Positions 16,603-26,600 of a stretch of DNA of 64,000 nt are shown here, piece by piece. Position numbers and translations under genes: made by a program. The notes below the pieces were generated by a model that searched no databases, was not told the DNA's origin, and saw only the letters and a list, made by a program, of their open reading frames with translations. This DNA comes from Cellulosimicrobium cellulans (GTDB lineage: Bacteria; Actinomycetota; Actinomycetes; Actinomycetales; Cellulomonadaceae): NCBI RefSeq assembly GCF_006539945.1, contig NZ_BJNZ01000021.1:1-64000 (forward strand). The letters are read 5' to 3'. Numbering within the stretch: the first letter of the stretch is position 1; each line of letters begins with the position of its first letter.

Positions 16603-19600
16603 TCAGCAGGTGCGTGCCTCCACGGCGACGTCGCGCGTCGAGGTGACCCGGCCGCCGTCGAGCACGCCCGTGACCGTGGCCGTGCCGGCCGGGACCGACG
16701 TCGCCCGGACCGCGAACGACTGGTACGCGTTCGCGCCCGGTGCCACGGCGGTGAACGTCCGCGACCCGTACGGGGTCGTGAGCGTCACGTCCACGGGCAC
16801 GTCCTCGCGGTTCGTCGCCCGGACCGCGACGTAGGCCTTGCCCGCGAGGCAGCGCGCCGACGCCTCGACGTCGAGCGCGACCTCGGGCGCGGCGCCCGCG
16901 CCGACGAGCCGTGCGACGCCCCAGCGGGCCGTCGACTGGTAGCCCGCCCCGGACGGGTCCGCCCAGTTGCGGATCGCCGTGCGGGTGCCGCCCGACGCGT
17001 CGTTGACCTGGAGGTCGAGCCCGTGGAACGTGCCCTCGCCGCCCTGGTCGGCGAGGTCGACCGCGAGCTCGACGACGTACCCGTCGGCCGTGCGCGTCGT
17101 CGCGCTCGTGACCCGCGCGCGTTGTGCCGCCTCGTCGCCCGTGCCGAACGACACGGCGTTCTCGGCGCTCACGCGGACCTGGGTGTCCAGGTCCCGGTAG
17201 GCGCCGTTCTTGGCGTTGCCCGCGTCGACGTAGACCTCGACGGAGTCCTGCACCCACGGGTCGGAGCCGCTCACGTCCACCACCGGGTCGGCGACCTGGG
17301 CGAGCACGTAGAGCGTCCGGTCGCGCCACAGGGTGCGGACGGTCGCGACGGCCCCGCCGCTCCCCTGGACCTCCTTCGCGGTCGTCACGGGAGCACCCGC
17401 CTCCGCCCACACGGCGTCGACCTCGCCGTCGACCGCGGGCGCGGCCGACGCGTGCGCGACCTCGAGGTACGACAGCTCCTCGAGCAGGCGCAGCGTGCCC
17501 GTCGCGCCGGGCGTGTTCCACGCGGACGTCCCATCGGCCCCCGCGTCCGTGGCGCGCACGTCGAGCGCGAGCGTGTCGCCCGCGGCGGCGGCGTCGAGCG
17601 GGAGGTGCGCGACGACGTCGTACCCGCCCGGGCGCTCGGTCACCTCCGCGAAGACCCCCGCGCTCGTCGCACCGTCGCGGCCGACGACGTGCTCGTCCCC
17701 GTCGAGCGCGAACGTCACGGCGTCGGCGGCGTCCTCGGTCGCGTCGTCGACGCTCGCGAAGGCCGTGAGGTGGTCCGGGGCCCAGCGGAGCTGGAAGCCC
17801 ACGTCTCCGCCCGAGGCAGCACCCGGCGCGGCGAACCTGTGCAGCGGGAGGCGCTGCCAGTCCGGGGCCGCCGCGGCGTCGCCGTCGAGCGGGACGTCCC
17901 CGGCGAACACGTCGGCCGTGCGCAGGCGGGCCGGCAGCTCTCCGTCGACCACGCCGTGGTAGGCGGGCTTGGCCTTGAGCGCGTCGTCGAACACGAGCGG
18001 AGCGCCGTCGTCGACGCGCCAGCTCCGGCCGTCGGTGAGGCCCCACACGGTGACGGAGTACAGGTCGTCGGCGTGCGCCCGGAACACGCGGAACGCGTCG
18101 CGGTAGTAGTACCCCTGCTCGACGAGCGACGCCTGGGTGACCGGGGTGCCGGTCGTGACGTCGAGCTCGGTGACGGCCTGCGTGACGGGCAGGTCGGCGA
18201 ACCGCTCGATCGCGCCCTCGAGCGCGGAGACCGGCATCGCGAGGCTCACGTGGAACTGGTGCCCCACGCCGTCGACGGGCACGCCGCGCGCGAGGAGCCG
18301 CTCGACGAGCGCGTGGTAGCGGTCCTGCTTGCCACCCTGCTCGGTGTTGTAGTCGTTGATGAACAGCGCGACCGGCCGCTCCCCGCGCTCCTTCGCCGCC
18401 GGGTCCGCGTAGACGTCGTTGAACGCCTCGTCGGCGTACGCGAACGCGAGGTCGAGGTACTCCTCACCGAGGATCCGGAACCACTCCGAGCGGCGCAGGC
18501 CGTCGGGGTTCTCCCCGCCGTCCGACACGACCTCGTTCACCACGTCGAACGCCGTGAGCGGGTTGTCGCCGCCGAACGGGCCGTACGCGTCCGCGAGCGC
18601 CTGCGCGACGGAGAAGACGTGCGTCCGCAGGCGGTCGCGCAGGACCTGCCGGTCCGCCTCGGACGTCGTCAGGGGCGCGCCGTCGGCCCCCTCGAAGAAC
18701 CAGGCCGGCGTCTGCGAGTGCCACACGAGCACGTGGCCGTAGACGCGCAGGTCGTTCGCGGCCGCGTAGTCCATGAGGGCGGTCGCCTCGGGGTGCGTCC
18801 GGAACGTCCGGTCCTCGTCGTACCAGGCCTCGGGCTTCATGTGGTTCTCGGCCGTGACCTGGTCGAAGTGCCGCAGCAGCAGCTCGGACGCCGCGCCGGA
18901 CGTCTCCCGGCTGTCGATCGCGACACCGACCGGGACGTCGACGGTCTCCTTGATGCCCGTGAGGTCCTCGACGGCGGGCGGCGGCGGCACGCGCAGCACG
19001 ACGTCGTCGACGAGCAGGTCGCTCGTGTTGTCGCCGTCGTAGTCCGTCTCCAGGTAGAGCAGCGCCTCGTCCGCGGCGGCTCCCGGGAACGTCGCGGTGA
19101 CCTGCGTCCAGCCGGTGCTCGTGATGCCCGAGATCTGAGCGAGGGTCGAGTACGACGTCGCCCCGTCGACCGTGCGCGCGATGCTGAGCCACACGTCGTC
19201 CGCGGGCTGCCCCTCGGCGAAGCGCACCCACGCGCTGAGCTCGTACGTCGTGCCGGCGGCGAGCAGACCGGTCACGTCGTGCCCGATGCCGTCGCCCTGA
19301 CCGTCACGGCCGGTGACGACCGCGGCCTGCGTGCCGCCGTGCGCCACGTCCGTGAGGTCGAGCGACGGCGTCGTCGCGTCTCCTGCGCGCGGCACCCAGC
19401 CGCCGAGGCCGTCCTCGAAGCCGGTCTCCAGGAGGACCTCACCACCGCGCGGCGGCGTGCCGACGGGGAACGTGAACTCCCAGCCGTCCGCGAGCCGCTC
19501 GGCGACGACCGTCTCGACCGCCGCGAGCGTGCCCGCGCGGTCGCCGCCGCCGTCGTGCGCGAGCACGACCTCGCCGGGCTTCATCGCGGCCCGCAGGTTC

Positions 19601-20691
19601 GCCGTGAGGGTCGCGACGTCCTGGGTCTCCCAGTCGGAGATCGTGTTGACGACGGCGAGCGGCTGCATGCCGAGCGCGACCGCGACCTCGGGGGTCGCGC
19701 CCCACGAGCCGTTCGGCGCGCGGAAGAACGGGACCGGGTACTGCGGGTCGCCGAGCGCGTCGCGCAGGACGCCGAGGTTCTCGACGAGGTCGGCGCGCAC
19801 CTGGTCGGCCGACCACCCGCCCATGTCGGCGTAGCCCGTCGAGTGGTTGCACAGCACGTGCCCCTCGTCGACGATGCGTCGCAGGAGCTCGGCGCCGCCC
19901 GGTGCCCGGACGTTCTGGCCGATGACGCAGAACACGGCGTGCAGGTCGTGCTCGGCGAGGAAGTCCAGGAGTGCGGGCGTCGTGCCGGGGTTCGGGCCGT
20001 CGTCGAACGTCAGGGCCGCGACGTCGCCGGTCCCCTCGGCGAGGCGCACGGGCGTCGGGACGGGGTTCACCGCTCCCCCGGGCACGGCGTCGCCGGGGTC
20101 GGTCGCGACCGTCGTCACGCGGACGTCGTCGAGCAGGAACGACGGGTGCGTGCCCGCGACGGGCGCGGCCTCGACGTAGAGCGACGCCGACGTCAGGTCC
20201 GCGGGCAGGGTGTACGTCCCGCCGATCTCCACCCAGCCGTCGGCCGTCGTCGCGACGGCCCCGCCGACCCACGTGTACGCCGTCCCTGCCGCGCCCGTCT
20301 CCTGGACCGTGAAGTGGACCCCGGACGACCCGGCCGTGCCCGCGGGGAGCTTGACCCACGCCTCGACGTCGTACGCGACGCCGGGCTCGAGCAGCGCGAG
20401 CGCGTCGGTCGCGACGCCGTGCCAGTCCGCCGTCCGACCCGTCACCGCGAGGCTCGACGACCCGCCGTGCGCCTCGGCGCCGGTCAGGGCGACGGTGACC
20501 GGCCCACGCGCCGCCCACGGCGTCGTCGCCGCCGACTCGAAATCGTTCTCCAGAACGATATCGATATCGTTATCGACCCGGGCAGGCGTCTGCGCACCCC
20601 GCACATCCATCCCCACTGCCGCGCTCGCTCCCCCTCCCGCCACGAGGGTGGCGAGCACCCCCGCCACGGCGGTCCTCCACGTGCGTCTCAT
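16603..20691 (-). CDS. Secreted modular xylanase: CBM, NodB deacetylase, CBM, GH10, CBM9-like
   Basis: A 1362-residue secreted enzyme. The signal peptide is MRRTWRTAVAGVLATLVAGGGASA. Order: a CBM22/CBM4_9-like domain (~45-195), a NodB polysaccharide deacetylase (~215-400; TFDDGP, RAPNGSWG, LAHDGG), a second CBM22/4_9-like domain (~415-570), a GH10 endo-xylanase (~577-915; acid/base Glu in DVVNEV, nucleophile Glu in AVTELDV) and two CBM9-like modules (~940-1290). The deacetylase would remove acetyl groups from xylan and GH10 would cut the backbone. In the NodB metal motif the first His is present (NHSTGY) but the second, normally H-x3-H, is Tyr. ATG 20691 follows AAGGGAG and a plausible promoter. 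An AT-rich palindrome is embedded near codon 40. Confidence 0.93.
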   Translation of the reverse strand: MRRTWRTAVAGVLATLVAGGGASAAVGMDVRGAQTPARVDNDIDIVLENDFESAATTPWAARGPVTVALTGAEAHGGSSSLAVTGRTADWHGVATDALALLEPGVAYDVEAWVKLPAGTAGSSGVHFTVQETGAAGTAYTWVGGAVATTADGWVEIGGTYTLPADLTSASLYVEAAPVAGTHPSFLLDDVRVTTVATDPGDAVPGGAVNPVPTPVRLAEGTGDVAALTFDDGPNPGTTPALLDFLAEHDLHAVFCVIGQNVRAPGGAELLRRIVDEGHVLCNHSTGYADMGGWSADQVRADLVENLGVLRDALGDPQYPVPFFRAPNGSWGATPEVAVALGMQPLAVVNTISDWETQDVATLTANLRAAMKPGEVVLAHDGGGDRAGTLAAVETVVAERLADGWEFTFPVGTPPRGGEVLLETGFEDGLGGWVPRAGDATTPSLDLTDVAHGGTQAAVVTGRDGQGDGIGHDVTGLLAAGTTYELSAWVRFAEGQPADDVWLSIARTVDGATSYSTLAQISGITSTGWTQVTATFPGAAADEALLYLETDYDGDNTSDLLVDDVVLRVPPPPAVEDLTGIKETVDVPVGVAIDSRETSGAASELLLRHFDQVTAENHMKPEAWYDEDRTFRTHPEATALMDYAAANDLRVYGHVLVWHSQTPAWFFEGADGAPLTTSEADRQVLRDRLRTHVFSVAQALADAYGPFGGDNPLTAFDVVNEVVSDGGENPDGLRRSEWFRILGEEYLDLAFAYADEAFNDVYADPAAKERGERPVALFINDYNTEQGGKQDRYHALVERLLARGVPVDGVGHQFHVSLAMPVSALEGAIERFADLPVTQAVTELDVTTGTPVTQASLVEQGYYYRDAFRVFRAHADDLYSVTVWGLTDGRSWRVDDGAPLVFDDALKAKPAYHGVVDGELPARLRTADVFAGDVPLDGDAAAAPDWQRLPLHRFAAPGAASGGDVGFQLRWAPDHLTAFASVDDATEDAADAVTFALDGDEHVVGRDGATSAGVFAEVTERPGGYDVVAHLPLDAAAAGDTLALDVRATDAGADGTSAWNTPGATGTLRLLEELSYLEVAHASAAPAVDGEVDAVWAEAGAPVTTAKEVQGSGGAVATVRTLWRDRTLYVLAQVADPVVDVSGSDPWVQDSVEVYVDAGNAKNGAYRDLDTQVRVSAENAVSFGTGDEAAQRARVTSATTRTADGYVVELAVDLADQGGEGTFHGLDLQVNDASGGTRTAIRNWADPSGAGYQSTARWGVARLVGAGAAPEVALDVEASARCLAGKAYVAVRATNREDVPVDVTLTTPYGSRTFTAVAPGANAYQSFAVRATSVPAGTATVTGVLDGGRVTSTRDVAVEARTC
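20554..20571. promoter_or_regulatory. AT-rich 18-bp palindrome inside the xylanase gene
   Basis: AACGATATCGATATCGTT is a perfect palindrome in an otherwise ~75% GC gene. It encodes part of DNDIDIV with codons (GAT, GTT) that the surroundings avoid. It lies about 120 bp into the coding region, right after the signal peptide, so it could be a downstream operator; this is inference. Confidence 0.35.
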
Positions 20692-20758
20692 CGTCGTCGC
20701 TCCCTTGCGATCGGCCGGGGCGCATCGCCCCCGGGCGCACCGGCGCGCCCGGGCCACA

Positions 20759-20796
20759 CCCTAGGGGCACCCACCAGGTTCAGACAATGGTTGAAC
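20759..20796 (-). promoter_or_regulatory. Xylanase promoter with overlapping GTTCA/TGAAC repeat
   Basis: On the minus strand TTGTCT (20783-20788), an 18-nt spacer and TAGGGT (20759-20764) make a plausible promoter. An imperfect inverted repeat, GTTCA...TGAAC (20778-20796), covers the -35 box, as expected for a repressor site. Confidence 0.5.
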
Positions 20797-20863
20797 TATT
20801 CCCCGCCACCCTCCCTCGGCGGCGGGCGAGAGCCGGCGGCCGACCATCACCACCACGACAGAA

Positions 20864-20900
20864 GGCCCCGCCCCGGTCTGGGTGAGACCGGGGCGGGGCC
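20864..20900 (-). terminator. 16-bp hairpin after the amylase gene
   Basis: 20864-20879 and 20885-20900 are exact reverse complements around the loop GGGTG. It lies 12 nt past the amylase stop. Confidence 0.8.
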
Positions 20901-20912
20901 GGGAGCGCGAGG

Positions 20913-23126
20913 TCACGACCTCCAGGTGTCCGACAGCGTCACCGAGCCGTCCGGGCCGACCGTCGCGGTGCGGTTGCCGCCGCTCTCCCAGACGACGTTC
21001 CCGCCGCCGTCGCGCTTGACGTACTTGTACGCGAACGTGGTGCCCGCCGGGAGGTCGAGGGTCGCGGTCCAGACGGGGTAGCTCGCGGCGGAGAGCGCGA
21101 CGCCGTTCGACGGTGCCCAGGACCCCAGCGCCGGGATGCTGCCGACGACGAAGACGCTCTGCCCCCAGGTCGTCGTCGCCGTCACGGAGAACGATGCGTC
21201 ACCCTGGCCCTCGACGGGCCCCGGCCCCTCGCCGTCGTCCTCGCACGGGTCGCCCGCCGTGACCGTCCCGCCCGCGACCGCGACGGCGGCGCCGCTCAGG
21301 GCGTAGTCCTTGCCGCCGTTGCTGTCCCAGGAGCCCGAGCCGTTCGTGAACGCCGCCGTGACGGTCGCGGCGGCACCCGTCGCGCCGCTCGGCAGGGCGA
21401 TCTCCTTCGAGACCCAGCCGGTGCAGGCCGCGGTCATCGCGACGCCGGGCACGGCGGTCCAGGCGCCCGTGCCGACGCGGTAGTGGACGTGGTACGCGTT
21501 CCAGCCCTTGTCGGTCGCGTAGTAGACGGTCGTCGTGCCGCTCGGGTCGACGGGACCGGGACCGCCGGTGCCGCCGTCGTCCACGGCGCCCACGTGCAGC
21601 GCGAGCGCCCCGTAGGCCGGGACCGTCGCGGTGAAGGTGCCGGCGCCGGACACGGTGACGGTCCTCGAACAGTCCTTCGACGCCACGACGTCGCAGTACG
21701 TGCCGGCGGGGAGCGACGTCTGGTAGGTGCGCGTCACGGCGCTCGCGGAGTTGTTGATCGTCACGTACCCCTTGGCGCCGCGGCCGTACGCGATGTGGTT
21801 GTTCCCGTCGTCCCACCAGTTCGTCACCGCGGTCCCGGCGACCTCGTTGTGGAAGCCGACCATGCCCACGATCTCGGTCCAGCGCTGCGTGCAGACCCAC
21901 GCGCTGCTCGAGCAGCTCGCGTCCGGCACGGACGTCGCGGAGGCACCGGGGGCACCGGCGTCCTTGTCGCTCCACGCGTAGCCCGAGTAGACGCTCGGCG
22001 CACCGTAGGGCCACGAGAGCATGAACGCGTTGGCGAGCCGGTACTTGGCGCCCCACTTGTAGTTCATGGTCTCGCCGTTGCGCTCGGTGTCGTGGTTGTC
22101 GACGAAGACGCCGGCGCGGTCCGAGGGGAGCTTGTCGTCACCGATGGTGCGCAGGTCCTTGATCTGGCCGTCGAACCGGGACTTGAGCTCGCGCGCGTAG
22201 AAGAACTCGTGCGAGTCGCCGGAGCCGAGGTACTCCGAGGGCTGGATCGGCTCGCCGCTCGCGCCGATGACCTCGTGCACCCAGAAGACGTTCGGGTTCG
22301 TGAGCCGTGCCTTGATCGCCGCGAGGTCCGCGGCCGGGATGTGCTTCGCGGCGTCGATGCGGAACCCGGCGACGCCGAGGGAGAGGAGGTCGTTGAGATA
22401 GCCGGCGATCTTGCCGCGCACGTAGTCGGAGCCCGTCCGCAGGTCCTGGAGCGAGACGAGGCGGCAGTTCTGGACGTTGTACCGGTCGCCGTAGTTGCTG
22501 ATGTTCGACCGGCAGTCGTTGAAGTCGTTCGGCCCGTACGGGACGCCGGGGAAGCTGTCCACGGAGTAGCCCGTCCCACCCGTGCCCGTGCCGGACCCCG
22601 TGTCGGCGCCGGCCGTGTGGTTGACGACGGCGTCGACGACGACGCCGACGCCCGCCGTCCTGCACGTGCTCACCATGTGCTGGAACTCGGCGCGGGTGCC
22701 GAGCTTGGACTCGATCTTGTAGCTGACCGGCTGGTAGGAGGTCCACCACGCCGTGCCCTGGATGTGCTCCTGCGGCGGCGAGACCTGGACGTAGCCGAAC
22801 CCGGCCGGGCCGATGGTGCTCGTGCACTCGGCGGCCACGGAGTCCCACGTCCACTGGAAGAGGTTGAGGATCACGTCGCCCCGACCGTTCGGGGAGTCGA
22901 CGACGGGCGTCGGCACGGGCGGTGCCGCCGCGGCGGACCCCGCGACCGGCACCGTGGCGGCGAGCGCCGCCCCGAGCGCGAGGGCGGCCGACGCCGCGGC
23001 CGCGACGAGTCGCCGCAGGCGGCCGTCCCGGCGGCTCGTGCGCCGGGACGTCCGCCGGGGACCGTGACCGGCGACGGACGGCAGGGTGGGTGCCGGCGGC
23101 CCGGCGGGTTCGGTGGTGCGCGTCAT
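20913..23126 (-). CDS. Secreted GH13 alpha-amylase with CBM25- and CBM20-like modules
   Basis: A 737-residue extracellular starch hydrolase. A long twin-Arg-rich N terminus (RRTSRRTSRRDGRLRR) precedes a hydrophobic segment ending in AGSAAAA (~residue 67). The GH13 barrel spans ~75-455: VVDAVVNH, GFRIDAAKH (nucleophile Asp), HEVIG (acid/base Glu) and FVDNHDTER (transition-state Asp). A beta C-domain follows to ~510, then a CBM25-like module (~530-625, YYATDKGWNAYHVHYRVG) and a C-terminal CBM20 (~640-737, VVGSIPALGSWAP and FAYKYVKRD), both starch-binding. ATG 23126 has AAGGAG 6 nt upstream. It is preceded by a well-formed promoter with a putative sugar-responsive operator. Confidence 0.95.
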   Translation of the reverse strand: MTRTTEPAGPPAPTLPSVAGHGPRRTSRRTSRRDGRLRRLVAAAASAALALGAALAATVPVAGSAAAAPPVPTPVVDSPNGRGDVILNLFQWTWDSVAAECTSTIGPAGFGYVQVSPPQEHIQGTAWWTSYQPVSYKIESKLGTRAEFQHMVSTCRTAGVGVVVDAVVNHTAGADTGSGTGTGGTGYSVDSFPGVPYGPNDFNDCRSNISNYGDRYNVQNCRLVSLQDLRTGSDYVRGKIAGYLNDLLSLGVAGFRIDAAKHIPAADLAAIKARLTNPNVFWVHEVIGASGEPIQPSEYLGSGDSHEFFYARELKSRFDGQIKDLRTIGDDKLPSDRAGVFVDNHDTERNGETMNYKWGAKYRLANAFMLSWPYGAPSVYSGYAWSDKDAGAPGASATSVPDASCSSSAWVCTQRWTEIVGMVGFHNEVAGTAVTNWWDDGNNHIAYGRGAKGYVTINNSASAVTRTYQTSLPAGTYCDVVASKDCSRTVTVSGAGTFTATVPAYGALALHVGAVDDGGTGGPGPVDPSGTTTVYYATDKGWNAYHVHYRVGTGAWTAVPGVAMTAACTGWVSKEIALPSGATGAAATVTAAFTNGSGSWDSNGGKDYALSGAAVAVAGGTVTAGDPCEDDGEGPGPVEGQGDASFSVTATTTWGQSVFVVGSIPALGSWAPSNGVALSAASYPVWTATLDLPAGTTFAYKYVKRDGGGNVVWESGGNRTATVGPDGSVTLSDTWRS

Positions 23127-23239
23127 TGCTGCTCCTTCGAGGTGCTGCGGCCGACGGCACGCTCGGCATCGAGCGCGGGAGGGCCACGCGGTGCTGACCA
23201 CGCCCCGGGGTGTCGGGCGCGCGTCCGGGACTCGGCGGC

Positions 23240-23297
23240 GTTGCAGAGAGTTTCCGGATGTTGCAGCAACCTTACAGAGAACGGTGCACGCTGTCAC
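23240..23297 (-). promoter_or_regulatory. Amylase promoter with LacI/MalR-like operator
   Basis: The 306-bp gap before the divergent small gene holds a clear minus-strand promoter: GTGACA (23292-23297), a 17-nt spacer and TAAGGT (23269-23274). The perfect palindrome GTTGCAGCAAC (23260-23270) overlaps the -10 end and start site, and a second GTTGCAG occurs exactly 20 bp away at 23240. TTGC/GCAA half-sites are typical of LacI-type maltose regulators in actinobacteria (family knowledge). No other element is apparent in the gap. Confidence 0.7.
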
Positions 23298-23432
23298 GAC
23301 CCCATGAGGCACTCGCTCGCCGTGTTCCGCCGCTCCGGCTCCCGCCGACCACTGCCGGCCCGCGGGCCGTGCGTCGTGGGCCCCGACGGCATAGCGTCGA
23401 GCCGTACGCACACCACGGGAGGAGACGACGAC

Positions 23433-23651
23433 ATGGGGACCAAGCGCCGCTGGAAGGACCTGACCACGGGTCAGAAGATCGCCGTCGGGGTCGTGGGCGC
23501 GGCGCAGGTCACGCTCACCGCCGCGGCGTACCGCGACCTGCTGCGCCGCCCGGCGGAGCAGGTGAACGGCACCAAGCTCGCGTGGGGCCTGGCGCTGCTC
23601 GTCAACTGGGTCGGCCCCATCGCCTACTTCCTCGACGGCCGCAAGAGCTGA
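23433..23651 (+). CDS. Small PLDc_N-type membrane protein
   Basis: 72 residues with two hydrophobic segments (about 15-32 and 47-66) and the ending LVNWVGPIAYFLDGRKS, typical of the small PLDc_N (phospholipase D N-terminal-like) membrane proteins that occur without a PLD domain. ATG 23433 has GGGAGGAG 9 nt upstream. It is single and convergent with mfd, 6 bp apart. Function unknown. Confidence 0.85.
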   Translation: MGTKRRWKDLTTGQKIAVGVVGAAQVTLTAAAYRDLLRRPAEQVNGTKLAWGLALLVNWVGPIAYFLDGRKS

Positions 23652-23657
23652 CGCCGG

Positions 23658-26600
23658 TCAGCGCGCGCCCGACGACGTCCCGACGGCAGCGGCGGCGCTC
23701 ACCTCGCCGACGATCACGGCGTCGATGAGCTGGCGCGCCCAGGTGAGCACCTCGGCCCCGCGCAGCGGCCGGCCGCCGATGCGCGCCGTCGTCGGGTACG
23801 GGACGAGGAACGCGCGGATCGCGGGCTTGAGGAGCGTGCCCGGGTACAGGCGCTTGAGCCGGAGCTGAGCGGACTCGGCGAGGTCGACCGGCGCGAACCG
23901 GACGAACTTGCCCTGCGCCGTGACGTCCGTGAGCCCCGCGCGGCGCGCGTGGTTGCGGAAGTCCGCGACGTCGAACAGCGCGGACGCGACGTCGGGCAGC
24001 GCGCCGTACCGGTCGACGAGCTCGGCCCGCACCTCGGCGAGCTCGGGCGCGTCGGTCGCGGCGGCGATCTTCTTGTACGCCTCGAGCCGCAGCCGCTCGG
24101 TCGCGATGTACGACTCGGGCAGGTGCGCGTCGACCGGGAGCTCGATGGAGATCTCGGGCTGCTCCTCCGGCCCGTCGCCCCGGTAGTTCGCGACGGCCTC
24201 GCCCACCATCCGGACATAGAGGTCGAACCCGACGCCCGCGATGTGCCCGGACTGCTCGCCGCCGAGCAGGTTGCCCGCGCCGCGGATCTCGAGGTCCTTC
24301 ATCGCGACCTGCATGCCGGCGCCGAGGTCGGTGTGGGCCGCGATGGTCGCGAGGCGGTCGTGCGCCGTCTCGGTGAGGGGACGCTCGGGCGGGTAGAGGA
24401 AGTACGCGTACGCGCGCTCGCGGCCACGGCCCACGCGGCCCCGGAGCTGGTGGAGCTGGGACAGGCCGAGCATGTCCGCGCGCTCGAGGATGAGCGTGTT
24501 CGCGTTGGAGATGTCCAGGCCGGTCTCGATGATCGTCGTGCAGACGAGGACGTCGAGCTCCTTCTCCCAGAACGCCCGGATCACCTGGTCGAGCTGGTGC
24601 TCGTTCATCTTGCCGTGGGCCACGCCCACGCGGGCCTCGGGCACGAGCTCGCGCAGCCGCGACGCGGTGCGGTCGATCGTCTCGACCTTGTTGTGCACGT
24701 AGAACACCTGGCCCTCGCGCAGCAGCTCGCGGCGCAGCGCGGCGGCGATCTGCTTCTCCTCGTACGCGCCCACGTAGGTGAGGACGGGGTGCCGCTCCTC
24801 GGGCGGCGTCGCGAGCGTCGACATCTCGCGGATGCCGGTGACCGCCATCTCGAGCGTGCGCGGGATCGGGGTCGCCGACATGGCGAGCACGTCCACGTTG
24901 GTGCGCAGCTGCTTGAGCGTCTCCTTGTGCTCGACGCCGAACCGCTGCTCCTCGTCGATGATGACGAGACCGAGGTCCTTGAACCGGATGCTGCCCGTGA
25001 TGAGCCGGTGCGTGCCGATGACGACGTCGACCTTCCCCAGCCGCAGGCCCTCGATCGTCTCCTCGGACTCCTTGGCCGTCTGGAAGCGCGAGAGCGCCCT
25101 CACCGTGACGGGGAAGCCCGCGTACCGCTCGGAGAACGTCTCGAGGTGCTGCTGGACCAGGAGCGTCGTCGGCACGAGCACCGCGACCTGCTTGCCGTCC
25201 TGGACGGCCTTGAACGCCGCGCGGATCGCGATCTCGGTCTTGCCGTAGCCGACGTCGCCGCACACGAGCCGGTCCATGGGGACCGTCTTCTCCATGTCCG
25301 CCTTGACCTCGTCGATCGTCGCGAGCTGGTCCGGCGTCTCGACGTACGCGAACGCGTCCTCGAGCTCGCGCTGCCACGGCGTGTCGGCGCCGAACGCGTG
25401 CCCCTGCGTCGCCATGCGCGCCGAGTACAGGCGGATGAGCTCGCCCGCGATCTCCTTGACGTGCTTGCGCGCGCGGGTCTTCGTCTTGGCCCAGTCGGCC
25501 CCGCCCATCTTGTTGAGGCTGGGGGACTCGCCGCCCGTGTACTTGGTGACCTGGTCGAGCTGGTCCATGGGGACGAACAGGCGGTCGCCCGGCTGGCCCC
25601 GCTTCGACGACGCGTACTCGATGACGAGGTACTCGCGCGTCGCCGCGTTGCCGCCCGTGCCGAGCGTGCGCTGCACGAGCTCGACGAACCGCCCCACGCC
25701 GTGCTGCTCGTGCACGACGAAGTCGCCTGCCTTGAGCTGGAGCGGGTCGACGACGTTGCGCCGCCGGCTCGGCATCTTGCGCATGTCGCGCGTGCTCGTG
25801 CCCGCGCGGCCCGTGAGGTCGGCCTCGGAGAAGACGGCGAGGCGCAGCTCCGGCGCGACGAAGCCCTTGCCCACCATCGCCGGGGTCACGAGGACGATGC
25901 CGCCCTCGGGCTCGTCGTCGAGGCGCGGCACGAGGCGGGCGGGCGTGTCGACGGCCCCGAGCTGCTCGACCATGCGCTTGGCGGGCCCGTGGCCCTCGGT
26001 CGTCAGCACGAGGCGCCAGCCCGCGTGCTGGAGGCCGCGCACGTCGTCCAGCGCGCGCGAGACGTCGCCGCGGTAGGACTCGACGTCGCGCGCGCCGAGC
26101 GTGAACGTCGGGACGCCGTCCGCGCTCTCGCCCACGTGCGCGGCCGTGGTGCCCGACGACGCGCCCGCGCCGTCGACGGCCCGCGCACCGGCGGCGGAAG
26201 CCTCGCCCGTCGGGAGGTCGAGGTCCGGGTTGTCGAGCGCGAACGAGGACAGCGTCCACCACCCCAGGCCGCGGCGCTGCGCGACGGCGCGGACCTCGGC
26301 GAAGGTCTCGAACGACGCCGCCGACAGGTCGAGGGGCGACGCACCGCCCGCCACCGCGCCCGTCCACGCCGCCGCGAGGAACTCCTCGGTCGTCGCGACG
26401 AGGTCGTGCGCGCGGCGGCGCACGCGCTCGGCGTCGTCCAGCACGAGGAGCGCGTCGTCGGGGACGAGCTCGAGCACGGGGACCATGCGGTCCACGAGGA
26501 CCGGCGCGAGCGACTCCATGCCCTCGACCGCGACGCCCGCGGCCAGCCTGTCGAGCATCTCGACCGCGCCCGGCAGCTGCTCGACGAGCGCCGCCGCGCG

